Assembly: GCA_019359545.1 (NCBI GenBank)
Contig: JAHHHB010000078.1
Span: 1 to 34,720, forward strand
From: Desmonostoc geniculatum HA4340-LM1
GTDB lineage: Bacteria > Cyanobacteriota > Cyanobacteriia > Cyanobacteriales > Nostocaceae
Direction: 5' to 3'
DNA: 34,720 nt
The translations under genes and the position numbers were made by a program. Below, piece by piece: positions 1 through 7,899 of the stretch (its first letter is position 1; every line of letters starts with the position of its first letter). The notes under the pieces were generated by a model, which did no database searches, was not told the origin of the DNA, and worked only from the letters and a program-made list of their open reading frames with translations.

Positions 1-367
1 ATATTTCTACACAGACAGTTAAAAACTACATTGCACAACAACGAAGCTGACTGGTAGGCTAAAGCCTACGAAATAGCTTTCATCCCTGGGCTAAAGCCAC
101 AGGGTTTTCAGCATATCCTTTATAAAGTTATTATGAACCCATTAAGAAAATATTTTGTAATTTTGCGTATAATCGAAAAGTATCTGCTAAAGGTATGAGC
201 TTGAGGCTTTCTTATCCTCAGCGTTTTTTGCATAGGCAAGGATTACTCAGCTAAGCTAAAGCAAAAAAACCTAATCCTCACTGACCACTATCTTATCGTT
301 TCCAGGAAGCCTCGTCTGTATCTCTCAAGAAAGACAATGAATCCTAATAAAATCTTCTGGAGAAGAG
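1..367. other. Intergenic/upstream region, no gene seen
   Basis: I see no coding region here. A small hairpin (arms 54-60 and 63-69, GTAGGCT/AGCCTAC) lies in a stretch resembling the 'ggctaaagcc' repeats scattered in Nostoc-type genomes. The last 60 bases presumably hold the promoter and leader of the receiver gene that starts at 368, but I cannot pick a convincing -10/-35 pair. Confidence 0.5.
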
Positions 368-823
368 ATGTATTTGGCACATTCATTCATGAGTGGTGAA
401 AAGAAACAAAACTCTCACCAGCCTTTGATTTTGGTAGTGGAAGACCATGATGATAGTCTTCTGCTAATTAGTTATGCTCTTGAATCAATTGGTTGTAGAT
501 TCATTTGTCAAACAGATTGTTCTGCAACGGTGCTGGTGGCTAAAGAATATCAACCTGATTTAATCTTGTTGGATATTTTGTTACCAGGTCTGAGCGGTAT
601 CGATGTTGTGCGCCATTTGAAGCAAGAACCCCTAACTTACAAAATTCCAGTGGTTGCAGTCACAGCTTTAGCCAGTAAGGAGGATCGAGAGCGTATTCTG
701 AAGGCTGGCTTTAATGATTACATCAGCAAACCCTACATGCTCGAAGATTTGGAGGCTGTAATTCGTCGCCTGCTTCAGGGAAAATTCAGTCTTCACTCAG
801 CTTTTGAGGTTTGCCAAGATTAA
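368..823 (+). CDS. Single-domain response regulator (CheY-like receiver)
   Basis: The 151-residue protein is essentially one receiver domain. Seen: acidic pair in 'LVVEDHDDS' (about residues 22-30), phospho-acceptor Asp in 'LILLDILLPG' (about 60-69), conserved Thr in 'VAVTALA', Lys in 'YISKPY' (about 118-123). There is no output domain, so it probably acts as a phosphotransfer intermediate or by protein contact. The ATG has a good ribosome site (GGAG at 359-362); a second Met at residue 9 is an alternative start. The gene converges on the histidine-kinase operon ending at 882, and the kinases there are plausible partners (inference). The first ~15 residues are a non-conserved extension. The family assignment is secure; the partner is not. 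Confidence 0.93.
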   Translation: MYLAHSFMSGEKKQNSHQPLILVVEDHDDSLLLISYALESIGCRFICQTDCSATVLVAKEYQPDLILLDILLPGLSGIDVVRHLKQEPLTYKIPVVAVTALASKEDRERILKAGFNDYISKPYMLEDLEAVIRRLLQGKFSLHSAFEVCQD

Positions 824-881
824 TACTCCAGCAGAAAATTTTTGAGTTTTTTTTTACAAGCAATATTAAGTAAAAATAATC

Positions 882-2009
882 TCAAATATTCTTGGGTAGT
901 TGGACAGTGAATAAGCTGCCTTTTCCTACTTCAGAGGCGACTTGGATTTTTCCTGTATGCGCTTCTACAATTCGGTGGGATAGATGTAGTCCTAAGCCAC
1001 TACCTGAGCGTTTGTTTCTACCTTGGCGAAATCGCTCGAAAATTGTTACTTGGTCTTCAGGTGCAATTCCATATCCTGTATCTTCTACCTCAATTGTTAT
1101 CCAATTTTGATGTTTAGGATGTGGTGATTTTTCAAAAATGCGGACTGTTATGCCTCCTGTGTCTGTAAATTTGATGGCATTTGCAATTAAGTTGTATAGT
1201 ACGCGCCTGAGTTCGAGTCGATCGCCCATAACTATGCCAGCATTTTTATCTAGTGGGTCTAATTTACTGGTATCGACTTTTAAAGTCAAACCTTTTTCAT
1301 TAGTTAGAGGTATGATTTCACTCACCACTTCTTGAGCGACTTCTGGCAAATCGCACACCTCCCAATTCAAAGTTTTTTTACCTGCTTCAAAGCGATAAAC
1401 TTCTAGCAGGGTGTTCACCATCTGCATTAAATTTTCGTTACTGCGAATCATCACTGCGATCGCTGTTTTCATTTCCGGTGAAATTTTGCAGAATGTTTCC
1501 ATCTCGAACAGATTTAACATGCGATCGGCGGCTACCAAGGGAGTTCGCAAATCATGAGTCAGACGAGAAACGAAGTCTTCTCGTTGGCGTGCCATTTTTT
1601 GTTGTTCGTCGAGACTGTGCTTGAGACGCAACAGCGATCGCACTCTTGCCAAGAGTTCGTCGGTATCAAATGGTTTGCGAATAAAATCGTCAGCACCAGC
1701 ATCCAAACCTTCAACGACGCTAGATTCATGAAAAGCAGTAATCAGCAGAATTGGAATATAACTACTAATTGCTCGGTTATTACGAATACGACGTGTAACT
1801 TCATAACCATCCATCCCCGGCATCATTACATCTAGCAAAATCAAATCCGGTGGAGATTGTTCAATTTTCCCCAAAGCCGTTATCCCATCTGGAGCCAAAT
1901 CAACTTCATAACCTTCACTTTCTAAAATTGTTTGCACCAAAATTAGATTATCTCGTGTATCGTCAACTGCGAGAATGCGATCGATTTTATAATTTTCAAC
2001 TATAGACAT
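882..2009 (-). CDS. Receiver-histidine kinase (REC-HisKA-HATPase)
   Basis: 375-residue cytoplasmic protein with no membrane segment. The N-terminal receiver (residues ~10-128) has D16-D17, phospho-acceptor D60 in 'LILLDVMMPG', T91 and K112. It is followed by a HisKA domain with H152 in 'RLTHDLRTPL' and an HATPase domain with N-box 'NLIANAIKFT' (~273-282), G1 'DTGYGIAP' (310-317) and G2 'GSGLGL' (336-341). The receiver is at the N-terminus, so phosphate received there may tune the downstream kinase. It lies 36 bp after the stop of another receiver-kinase on the same strand, so the two are probably co-transcribed, this one second. The ligand is unknown. Confidence 0.93.
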   Translation of the reverse strand: MSIVENYKIDRILAVDDTRDNLILVQTILESEGYEVDLAPDGITALGKIEQSPPDLILLDVMMPGMDGYEVTRRIRNNRAISSYIPILLITAFHESSVVEGLDAGADDFIRKPFDTDELLARVRSLLRLKHSLDEQQKMARQREDFVSRLTHDLRTPLVAADRMLNLFEMETFCKISPEMKTAIAVMIRSNENLMQMVNTLLEVYRFEAGKKTLNWEVCDLPEVAQEVVSEIIPLTNEKGLTLKVDTSKLDPLDKNAGIVMGDRLELRRVLYNLIANAIKFTDTGGITVRIFEKSPHPKHQNWITIEVEDTGYGIAPEDQVTIFERFRQGRNKRSGSGLGLHLSHRIVEAHTGKIQVASEVGKGSLFTVQLPKNI

Positions 2010-2045
2010 GATGTATCAACTTTTATCAGTTTTTTTAGGAGTAAT

Positions 2046-3380
2046 TTATATTTTAAATTTAGGAGATACTATTGGTGTTTTTCTAGCTGGAGAAGATGAT
2101 TGATGTGGATTTTGAGTAGAACAAAAAATGTTATTCTGATCCAACTGTAAAATCGGAGCTTCGACCCCTACAGTTTCTAATGTTACTTGACGCGGCAATT
2201 CAATTCTAAACATTGAACCAACTCCCAATTGGCTCTCAAGAAAAATTTTGCCACCCATCATTTGTACCAGCGAATCTACAATTGCCAGACCCAGACCTGT
2301 ACCTGGATATTTCCGACTAATAGTTTGATCGACTTGGCGAAATGCTTCAAAAATATGTTTGAAATCTCTCGGCGCAATCCCAATACCTGTATCTCTAACG
2401 ATAATTGCCACTCGGTTTGTAGGTAGTTCTTTAACCTCAATGGAAATTTCGCCAGACTCTGTAAACTTAATTGCGTTGGAGAGCAAGTTAATTAAAATCT
2501 GTTTCACACGAAATGGATCGTTAAATCCCAAAGGATTTTGTAAATCTGTTTGTACCAGCAATGATAGATTTTTTGCCTCAGCTAGAGAACGCATTTCTGC
2601 TACAGCGGCATTTATGACCTTGGAAACATCAAATATTTCTGGTTTTAAGTCTAATCGTCCCGCCTCCAACTTAGAAAAATCCAGAACTTCATTTAGCAGC
2701 ATCAACAAATGTTTACCATTATTCAAGATGCGTTCAACCATATCCGCTTGTTGGTGCGTTAGTTGACCGAACTTGGGACGCAACAGTATTTGCGAAAAAC
2801 CAATAATCGCATTCATTGGTGTTCTCAGTTCATGGGACATGGTAGCCAAAAAATGTGATTTTAGCCGCGATGCCTCCAATAACTTGAAGTTTTGCATTTG
2901 AATCTGTTGCTGTTGTCTTTCCAATTCTTGGTTCTTACGAATCAGCTGTTCGTGACTTTCTCTCAGCTGCTGGTTTGCCAAAGCTGCCTGCATTTCAGCA
3001 CGATAAACCCGAATAGCGTTCCGCAAAACGTGTGCTAAGATTTCCGAAGATATTCTAGACTTGGAAAGATAGTCTGTAGCGCCAGCTTTCATCAATTCAA
3101 CAGCGATTTGTTCATCTCCTTGGCCAGTTAGGACTACTAGAGGAACTTGAATTTCCGAAGCGCGTATCTGTTGGATGAGAGTTAATCCATCCTGGTCTGG
3201 TAAGCGATAGTCGAGGAAAACACAATCATAGGTAGTACTGCTTAAGACAGAGAATGCGTCATTGCCATCGCCGACCTCAGACAGATTCATTTGCACACCT
3301 GCTTTAATCAGGGCACGGCGTACTGCCATCCGGTCTACTTCGTCATCGTCTACAACCAAAATTTTCAGCGTCTCTTCCAT
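2046..3380 (-). CDS. Receiver-coiled coil-histidine kinase, hybrid-type sensor
   Basis: 444 residues. Receiver at ~5-125 with 'VVDDDEVD', phospho-acceptor D57 in 'CVFLDYRLPD', T85 and the 'YLSKS' Lys near 107. A Gln-rich coiled coil follows (~130-172), then HisKA with H183 in 'ATMSHELRTPMN', N-box 'NLLSNAIKFT' (~298-307), G1 'DTGIGIAP' (330-337) and G2 'GTGLGL' (360-365). The last ~45 residues are a polar, low-complexity tail with no recognised domain. No transmembrane helix is seen, so input is presumably phosphotransfer or a partner protein. It is first in a probable two-gene operon with the receiver-kinase 36 bp downstream. Two tandem receiver-fed kinases suggest a multistep phosphorelay (inference). 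Confidence 0.93.
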   Translation of the reverse strand: MEETLKILVVDDDEVDRMAVRRALIKAGVQMNLSEVGDGNDAFSVLSSTTYDCVFLDYRLPDQDGLTLIQQIRASEIQVPLVVLTGQGDEQIAVELMKAGATDYLSKSRISSEILAHVLRNAIRVYRAEMQAALANQQLRESHEQLIRKNQELERQQQQIQMQNFKLLEASRLKSHFLATMSHELRTPMNAIIGFSQILLRPKFGQLTHQQADMVERILNNGKHLLMLLNEVLDFSKLEAGRLDLKPEIFDVSKVINAAVAEMRSLAEAKNLSLLVQTDLQNPLGFNDPFRVKQILINLLSNAIKFTESGEISIEVKELPTNRVAIIVRDTGIGIAPRDFKHIFEAFRQVDQTISRKYPGTGLGLAIVDSLVQMMGGKIFLESQLGVGSMFRIELPRQVTLETVGVEAPILQLDQNNIFCSTQNPHQSSSPARKTPIVSPKFKI

Positions 3381-3693
3381 CGGTTTTTATTTTCGCCGTA
3401 AAATATAGGTTGATGTATAACATTTCTCTTTTCAGATTATCTTATTAAAGAATGTAAGATTTTATGACATCTAAAATCTGTAACTTAATTAACTAAGGCA
3501 TTTTGCACCAGAGCCAATATGTTCAAAATTCAAAAATTCAGAATAATTAAAGGATCGAGACAATATTGACTAAATCAGTATATCAATCATACTAGACTTA
3601 CGATCGTTTCTGAATTCTGAATGGCAGTTGCCATAATTCTCTTGACCAAAGGAACAGACTGCCTCATAGTGGGTGCTAATTTATGACACCAAA
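3381..3693. other. Intergenic region, promoter side of the kinase operon
   Basis: AT-rich spacer of about 310 bases upstream of the minus-strand kinase operon. It contains a 'ttcaaaattcaaaaattcag'-like simple repeat near 3523-3543 and no ORF with coding character. The operon promoter should lie here, but I cannot assign boxes. Confidence 0.4.
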
Positions 3694-3837
3694 TCAGGAA
3701 AAGCAAGTGTCATTTGGCATATCTTTAGCAGGCTGGCTGCGATCGCCGCCTAACATTCTAAGTGCCTCTAGTTCATCACCTGTAAGGTGAGCCAGGTTAG
3801 TAATATTAATTTTTATGAATGTAGACTTGACATTCAT
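3694..3837 (-). CDS. Small peptide with double-glycine-like motif, hypothetical
   Basis: A 47-residue ORF (61 if an upstream ATG at 3879 is used). I prefer the internal ATG at 3837 because AGGA lies about 10 bases before it and GGAGG about 17 before; the upstream ATG has no such site. The middle reads 'LTGDELEALRMLGG' (residues 18-31), which looks like a double-glycine leader (helix rich in D/E/L ending in GG). A 16-residue polar tail with one Cys follows. This recalls leaders removed by C39 peptidase transporters, but no such transporter or modifying enzyme is visible nearby. The GG-D-R codons fall in a HIP1-like site, so the match could be chance. Function unknown. Confidence 0.45.
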   Translation of the reverse strand: MNVKSTFIKINITNLAHLTGDELEALRMLGGDRSQPAKDMPNDTCFS

Positions 3838-3879
3838 AACATCAATTTCCTTGTCCTCCGTTGGTAGTATGTTAATCAC

Positions 3880-4149
3880 TGTTGCAGGCGTTTGCTGAGG
3901 GTTAATTGAGTTTGTTGTATCTTGAGTGTGGTTAATCTAGCAGGTATTGGGACTAAACTGCTAGCTGATGGCCAATGCCTCTAAAACAATTAGCAATTAA
4001 CAAACTGAACACAGCAGACAAGGCTGATATAAAGTAAAATAAAATACTTTATAGAGCTTAAAACAATTGTAAATGAGTGAGTCAACGACCGTCGTCAGTC
4101 ATTGGTGAGAGTTGCACGCCGTTATTGTGTACCATAAGCTTGAGCGGTT
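3880..4149. other. Intergenic region between small peptide ORF and kinase remnant
   Basis: AT-rich, non-coding by inspection. A short hairpin with AAAGTA/TACTTT arms lies near 4032-4051. This stretch may hold the promoter of the minus-strand peptide gene. Confidence 0.35.
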
Positions 4150-4380
4150 TTAGCCATCAGATTGTTCAGACCAGGTAAATAAACAAGTACTGGGTGTACT
4201 TGTTTGTAAATTTTCAGCAATCTTACCTCCTTGAATTTGGACAACTTTCTTAGCGATCGCTAGACAAATATTAGTGTTTTCCCGGCGATCGCAAACTTTG
4301 AAAGTTTGGAAAATTACAAGTATAAACTTGTTATTGCAACTATCGTCAATTAAGCATTGGCCAAACAAGGCATTGGGCAT
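4150..4380 (-). pseudogene. Decayed C-terminal fragment of a histidine kinase
   Basis: The minus-strand reading shows a worn but recognisable histidine-kinase ATPase C-terminus. 'VIFQTFKVCDRRE' matches the usual 'IFERF.RLH.R.E' segment. 'NTNICLAIAKKVVQIQGGKI' matches the G2 box 'GTGIGLAIAKKIVE.HGGKI' with both key glycines changed (G to N and G to C). 'STCLFTW' matches 'STFYFTW'. HisKA, N-box and G1 box are absent, and the ATP-lid glycines are mutated, so it cannot be a working kinase. The first ~15 residues are probably not original. I interpret it as a relic of a phytochrome-type or similar kinase that once stood next to the present kinase operon. The annotation as a gene product is not justified. 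Confidence 0.7.
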
Positions 4381-4911
4381 TGGTAATTGAAAGTTAATCC
4401 AGTTCGCAGTCGTCAGTCCTTTCTTAAGCTTTTTTCAAGCTTTGTGCAAGATAATAGTAAATAGCTAAGGGATCATCGCAACTGAAAGCTGAATTTTGAG
4501 TAAAAACGACTAATTTAGCATTCGTATCAATATTTCATCCTTTTTGTGCAAGTAACCATATATCTCCAGCTAGATTTGTACTCTATCTAAATATCAAAAA
4601 ATAGGATATTTATTATTTCTATCGGTGGATGCAGAGTGGTCAAAAGATCATCTATCTTTGGTTTGGGAAAATAAAATATAAGTAAGAATTCGGCGCTCAA
4701 GATGAGGCAGTGCCATAGACGGGTTTATCGACTCGAAGCAACTGCCGTTCAGAAGCTATAAATTAGAAGGAATCTAATATGATTAGTATATTGATTCATT
4801 TAATTTTCTTTTGATTCTTGAAGTATTCTGACTCCTGAATTTCTAACAAAAAAAGTCATTACAAAAGGTAATACTTTGAAAGATGCAAACAGTGTAAGAG
4901 CGAGTGTAGCG
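4381..4911. other. Intergenic region upstream of NarL-type regulator
   Basis: About 500 bases of AT-rich sequence without coding character. It is the divergent side between the kinase relic and the NarL regulator and must contain the regulator's promoter. I see no clear operator palindrome. An in-frame TTG at 4876 with AAGG seven bases upstream is a possible alternative start of the regulator. Confidence 0.4.
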
Positions 4912-5634
4912 ATGAGTGAAATTAGCATTATTTTAATTGAAGATCACGACTTAACACGGATGGGACTACGGGCTGCATTACAGTCTCACAGTGCATTGAA
5001 AGTGATTGGTGAAGCGGCAAATGCTACTCAGGGATTAAAACTTTTGGAAACAGCGAAGCCAGATGTAGCCGTTGTGGATATTGGCTTACCTGATATGGAT
5101 GGCATCGAACTCACCCGTAAATTCAGACGCTACCAAGCTGAAACTGGGCAAACAGCAACGAAGATTCTTATCCTGACAATGGATCACACAGAGGATGCTG
5201 TACTTGCGGCTTTTGCGGCAGGAGCAGATTCTTATTACATGAAAGAAACAAGTATCAGTAAATTAACTGAGGCTATACAAGCAACTTATGGCGGTAACTC
5301 GTGGATCGATCCGGCGATCGCCAATGTGGTATTACGGAAGATGCGGCAAGGAATTCCTGGCGAAACCCAAACCTCTGATAAGCCAAAGACTGTAAAAATC
5401 GAAGCGCTAGCCACAGAATACGAGCAAGTTTTGGAAACATACCCCCTAACTCAACGAGAATTAGAAATTCTGGAGTTGATTGTGGCTGGGTGTAGCAACG
5501 GGCAAATTGCCGAAAAACTCTACATTACAGTTGGTACTGTCAAAACCCATGTTCGCAATATTCTCAATAAACTTTGCGCTGACGATCGTACCCAAGCTGC
5601 TGTTAGGGCTTTGCGTTCTGGGTTGGTGGCGTGA
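4912..5634 (+). CDS. NarL/FixJ-type response regulator (REC-LuxR HTH)
   Basis: 240 residues from the ATG at 4912 (252 if TTG at 4876 is used; that TTG has AAGG at a good distance, so the start is uncertain). Receiver: acidic pair in 'IEDHDLTRMG', phospho-acceptor Asp in 'VAVVDIGLPD' (D56 from ATG), Thr in 'ILTMDHT', Lys in 'YYMKETS'. A ~45-residue linker leads to a LuxR-type HTH, 'PLTQRELEILELIVAGCSNG' followed by 'IAEKLYITVGTVKTHVRNIL' near the C-terminus. It is a DNA-binding transcription regulator. The gene stands alone, downstream of a kinase relic, so its cognate kinase is not evident. It converges on the LpxB-like gene across a G-rich repeat block. Confidence 0.92.
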   Translation: MSEISIILIEDHDLTRMGLRAALQSHSALKVIGEAANATQGLKLLETAKPDVAVVDIGLPDMDGIELTRKFRRYQAETGQTATKILILTMDHTEDAVLAAFAAGADSYYMKETSISKLTEAIQATYGGNSWIDPAIANVVLRKMRQGIPGETQTSDKPKTVKIEALATEYEQVLETYPLTQRELEILELIVAGCSNGQIAEKLYITVGTVKTHVRNILNKLCADDRTQAAVRALRSGLVA

Positions 5635-5789
5635 GGGGGGAGATGGGGGAGATGAGGGAGATGAGGGAGCAGGGGAGCAGGGGAGCAGGGGAGCAGGGGA
5701 GCAGGGGAGCAGGGGAGCAGTAAGTTTTTCCCCTCTGCCCCTCTGCCCCTCCGCACCTCTGCCTCTTGTGCCCAATGCCCAATGCCCTC
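5635..5789. repeat. 8-bp tandem repeat (GGAGCAGG) and complementary pyrimidine tract
   Basis: From about 5665 to 5720 the 8-mer GAGCAGGG is repeated almost perfectly nearly seven times. After a short 'taagttttt' it is followed by a C-rich tract (5730-5765) that is roughly its complement ('cccctctgcccctctgcccc'). Together they can fold into a long imperfect hairpin between two convergent genes, and may act as a two-way terminator. ORFs drawn through it on both strands are artefacts of the repeat. Confidence 0.85.
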
Positions 5790-7154
5790 TCATCCCAACC
5801 GTTCTTGTAAACATTCGGCAATGCGTAGTGCTGCACCTGGTTTTCCCATACGGCGCACGCCATTTTCGGCGATTATTTGCAAATTATCAGGATCTTTGAA
5901 TAAGGACTGTACAATCTTTGCAACTTCTGCTGGCTGCTCAACTAAAATCAAAGATGAGCCTAAAAGCCGACTTTGAGCTTCAGCAAAGACACGGTTATAT
6001 TGAGGCCCATTGCCAGGAATAGCGATCGCAGGTTTGCCTAAACCAACAAACTGTTCTGTGGCTGTACCTGCCATGGCGATCGCCAAATCTCCTAAATGCA
6101 AACAGTCATTATAAGCTTTTTGTGTTAATAGTAAATATGCATTTCTTTGCTTAAATGTCAACAGATTTGCATCAGAAATTCGGATAGGAGATTCTGATGC
6201 GGTTCGCCAGCCTTGGGATTGTACACTTTGAGATAAGAGATTGGAGTCTAGACTAGGAGCGATCGCACCTAAAAACACCACTGTGCCAGAAGTGTGAAAA
6301 ACCGAATTTCGCTCTTGGAAACTTGTCAGCAATGCAGATACCGCAATCATAATTGTTTCCCAGTTTTTATAGGCCTCTGGGGGACGGGAACCAGGCAAAA
6401 GAGTCACTACAAAAGGTCGAACTGTCTCTTGCTGTTGGCTTGCTTGGCTATAAAATTGTGCGGATGAAAAAGTTGGTTCTAAAGCATCCATCATTGGATT
6501 ACCCAGATTCAAAGCTGGAATTCGCCATTGTTTTAATATTTCCGTCGTCAGTTCATCTCTGAGGAACACCGCCTTACAACGGTGACGACTCATCAACCAA
6601 CGTTCCCAAGGATGATACACTGAACCAGAAAAGTTTTCCCAACTCACACCTTTGGATTTTTTTGGTAACAATCCAGCTTCATCTCGCACATGATATTCTG
6701 ATTTTGCTGTGCCAACAAAAGCATAATTAGCACCACTAAAAGTTGCAAACAACAGCGGGACAATATCTCCCACAGCTAAAATTGCTCTCTTGTTACCTAA
6801 TTTTTTTTGGGAATTTACCCAGCGGCGAATCGCTTTAATTTGGTTGAGGGTAAGTTGCAATAAACCACCGCGTACATCCCGCGCCAATTGGCGCCCATCC
6901 ATATAAATAAAGCCACCAGAAGGCATAGTGTGTACTGAACCGATGAAGGGAATATCCAACTGTTCGTAAGCGCGTCCTTCACCCACCAGAGGTAAAGCAA
7001 AGATTTCTGGTGGGTTTGATTGTCGCAGGAGTTCTTGCAAAATTCGGACTGCAATTATATCTTCCCCATGTCCGTTGCTTAATACAAGTAACCGCAAAGG
7101 AGAAGTTGCAGTTTGTGGGTTAGAGTTTAGCGATAACCGAGATGCATTACTCAT
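5790..7154 (-). CDS. Lipid-A-disaccharide synthase-related protein (LpxB-like glycosyltransferase)
   Basis: 454 residues. The N-terminal 'LRLLVLSNGHGEDIIAVRIL' stretch and later 'GDIVPLLFA', 'LLPGSRPPEAYKNW' and C-terminal 'AMAGTATEQFVGLGKPAIAI' resemble the GT-B fold of LpxB/MurG-like enzymes. The 'GTATEQ...GKPAI' segment is the usual nucleotide-sugar-binding part. Cyanobacteria carry this family (TIGR03492-type) in addition to a true lpxB; the real substrate is unknown. No transmembrane helix is evident; it is expected at the cytoplasmic side of the membrane. The ATG at 7152-7154 is the natural start. It has no operon partner here. Calling it lpxB would be too specific. Confidence 0.85.
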   Translation of the reverse strand: MSNASRLSLNSNPQTATSPLRLLVLSNGHGEDIIAVRILQELLRQSNPPEIFALPLVGEGRAYEQLDIPFIGSVHTMPSGGFIYMDGRQLARDVRGGLLQLTLNQIKAIRRWVNSQKKLGNKRAILAVGDIVPLLFATFSGANYAFVGTAKSEYHVRDEAGLLPKKSKGVSWENFSGSVYHPWERWLMSRHRCKAVFLRDELTTEILKQWRIPALNLGNPMMDALEPTFSSAQFYSQASQQQETVRPFVVTLLPGSRPPEAYKNWETIMIAVSALLTSFQERNSVFHTSGTVVFLGAIAPSLDSNLLSQSVQSQGWRTASESPIRISDANLLTFKQRNAYLLLTQKAYNDCLHLGDLAIAMAGTATEQFVGLGKPAIAIPGNGPQYNRVFAEAQSRLLGSSLILVEQPAEVAKIVQSLFKDPDNLQIIAENGVRRMGKPGAALRIAECLQERLG

Positions 7155-7402
7155 AGAATCTTGCAGTAACTATTGTGACTATCAAGTGATGCTGATATCA
7201 TGCCGCAAAATTGATTTTTATTATTCTGGAGTTTAAACCAAATTACAATCACAAACACGCAAAGACGCAAAGACGCAAAGACGCGATAAATCGCCGTCTC
7301 TACAAAGAATTGATTGTTGTAGAGACGGCGATTTATCGCGTCTGATGCCTTAACCGAACAGTATTGGATCGCCACTAGTCAATGCGATCGCATTTGCTCA
7401 AT
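7155..7402. repeat. Heptamer repeat plus perfect 26-bp inverted repeat
   Basis: 'acgcaaag' is repeated about three times from 7257. It runs into a perfect 26-bp inverted repeat: arms 7280-7305 and 7317-7342 (gacgcgataaatcgccgtct...), loop of 11 bases. Related GTAGAGACG/CGTCTCTAC palindromes occur at 29715-29732 and inside the PP2C gene near 30983, so this is a dispersed family in this genome. No gene is seen. Confidence 0.85.
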
Positions 7403-7654
7403 TTTCCCATCCCCGTGAGGGGTAAAGGAATTAAAACAAGGTGCAGTCAACCAGCAAATTGGCACGAACCCACGAGTTTCCATCCCCGTGAGGGGTAAAG
7501 GAATTAAAACGTGCGGGATTTCCTATTGTCATACACGCTGTTAATGAGGTTTCCATCCCCGTGAGGGGTAAAGGAATTAAAACCGTTTTCTAAAAGGTTT
7601 TTACGTAGATAAAGAAACAGTTTCCATCCCCGTGAGGGGTAAAGGAATTAAAAC
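7403..7654 (-). CRISPR. Short CRISPR array, 4 repeats and 3 spacers, no cas genes in window
   Basis: A 35-bp repeat (plus-strand form begins GTTTCCATCCCCGTGAGGGG) occurs at 7403-7437, 7476-7510, 7549-7583 and 7620-7654. Spacers are 38, 38 and 36 bp and unrelated. The last three repeats are identical; the first differs at two positions of its outer end. I orient the array on the minus strand: there the repeat ends in ATGGAAAC, like the ATTGAAAC-type crRNA handles of many cyanobacterial repeats, and the degenerate repeat then falls at the leader-distal end, as is usual. The repeat has an internal CCCC-GTGA-GGGG hairpin. The leader would lie to the right of 7654. Subtype cannot be set without cas genes. 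Confidence 0.95.
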
Positions 7655-7691
7655 CCTACCCTTCCAGAAGCCTTATCCAGAGAGGGTTAGA

Positions 7692-7861
7692 GATACGCAT
7701 TTTAGCGGGGGGTAGAATTTAGCTGTCAACAAGCAGAAATTATTGACAATTGATGAATCATCTACCCTTGTCAAACTCTTAGGCAGTAAGCGATTAGCGG
7801 GGGTCAACGAAATCATAAGGGTTTTGGCGATCGCTCTACCCCCGCTAAAAACTTGCGTATC
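7692..7861. mobile_element. MITE-like element, 25-27 bp terminal inverted repeats
   Basis: The left end 7692-7716 (gatacgcattttagcggggg...) and right end 7835-7861 are near-identical inverted repeats (the right arm has two extra bases), giving a 170-bp element with no transposase. An internal copy of 'gattagcggggg' lies near 7790. No clear target duplication is seen. It starts 37 bp from the last CRISPR repeat, in the probable leader. The ORF on the minus strand through it (7673-7879) has no recognisable product. Confidence 0.65.
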
Positions 7862-7899
7862 AAAAGTAAAACTAAGCACTTTTAGTTTTACTTTTGATA
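7858..7899. repeat. Perfect 18-bp stem hairpin
   Basis: Arms 7858-7875 and 7882-7899 (tatcaaaagtaaaactaa and complement) are perfect, with a 6-base loop. It abuts the right end of the MITE-like element. It could be a terminator-like stem or the end of another small repeat. Confidence 0.8.

Noticed and set aside
5461..5899. Long ORFs on both strands through the G-rich repeat
   Set aside because: They overlap the NarL and LpxB-like genes and consist mostly of repeat translation (Ala-Pro-Leu or Gly-Glu-Gln runs).
7403..7654. Plus-strand orientation of the CRISPR array
   Set aside because: The repeat ends in ATTAAAAC on that strand, which is possible, but the degenerate repeat would then be next to the leader; the minus orientation fits both signs.
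7673..7879. 68-codon minus-strand ORF over the CRISPR-adjacent element
   Set aside because: It runs through both inverted repeats and has no recognisable domain; considered a transposase fragment, but no support.
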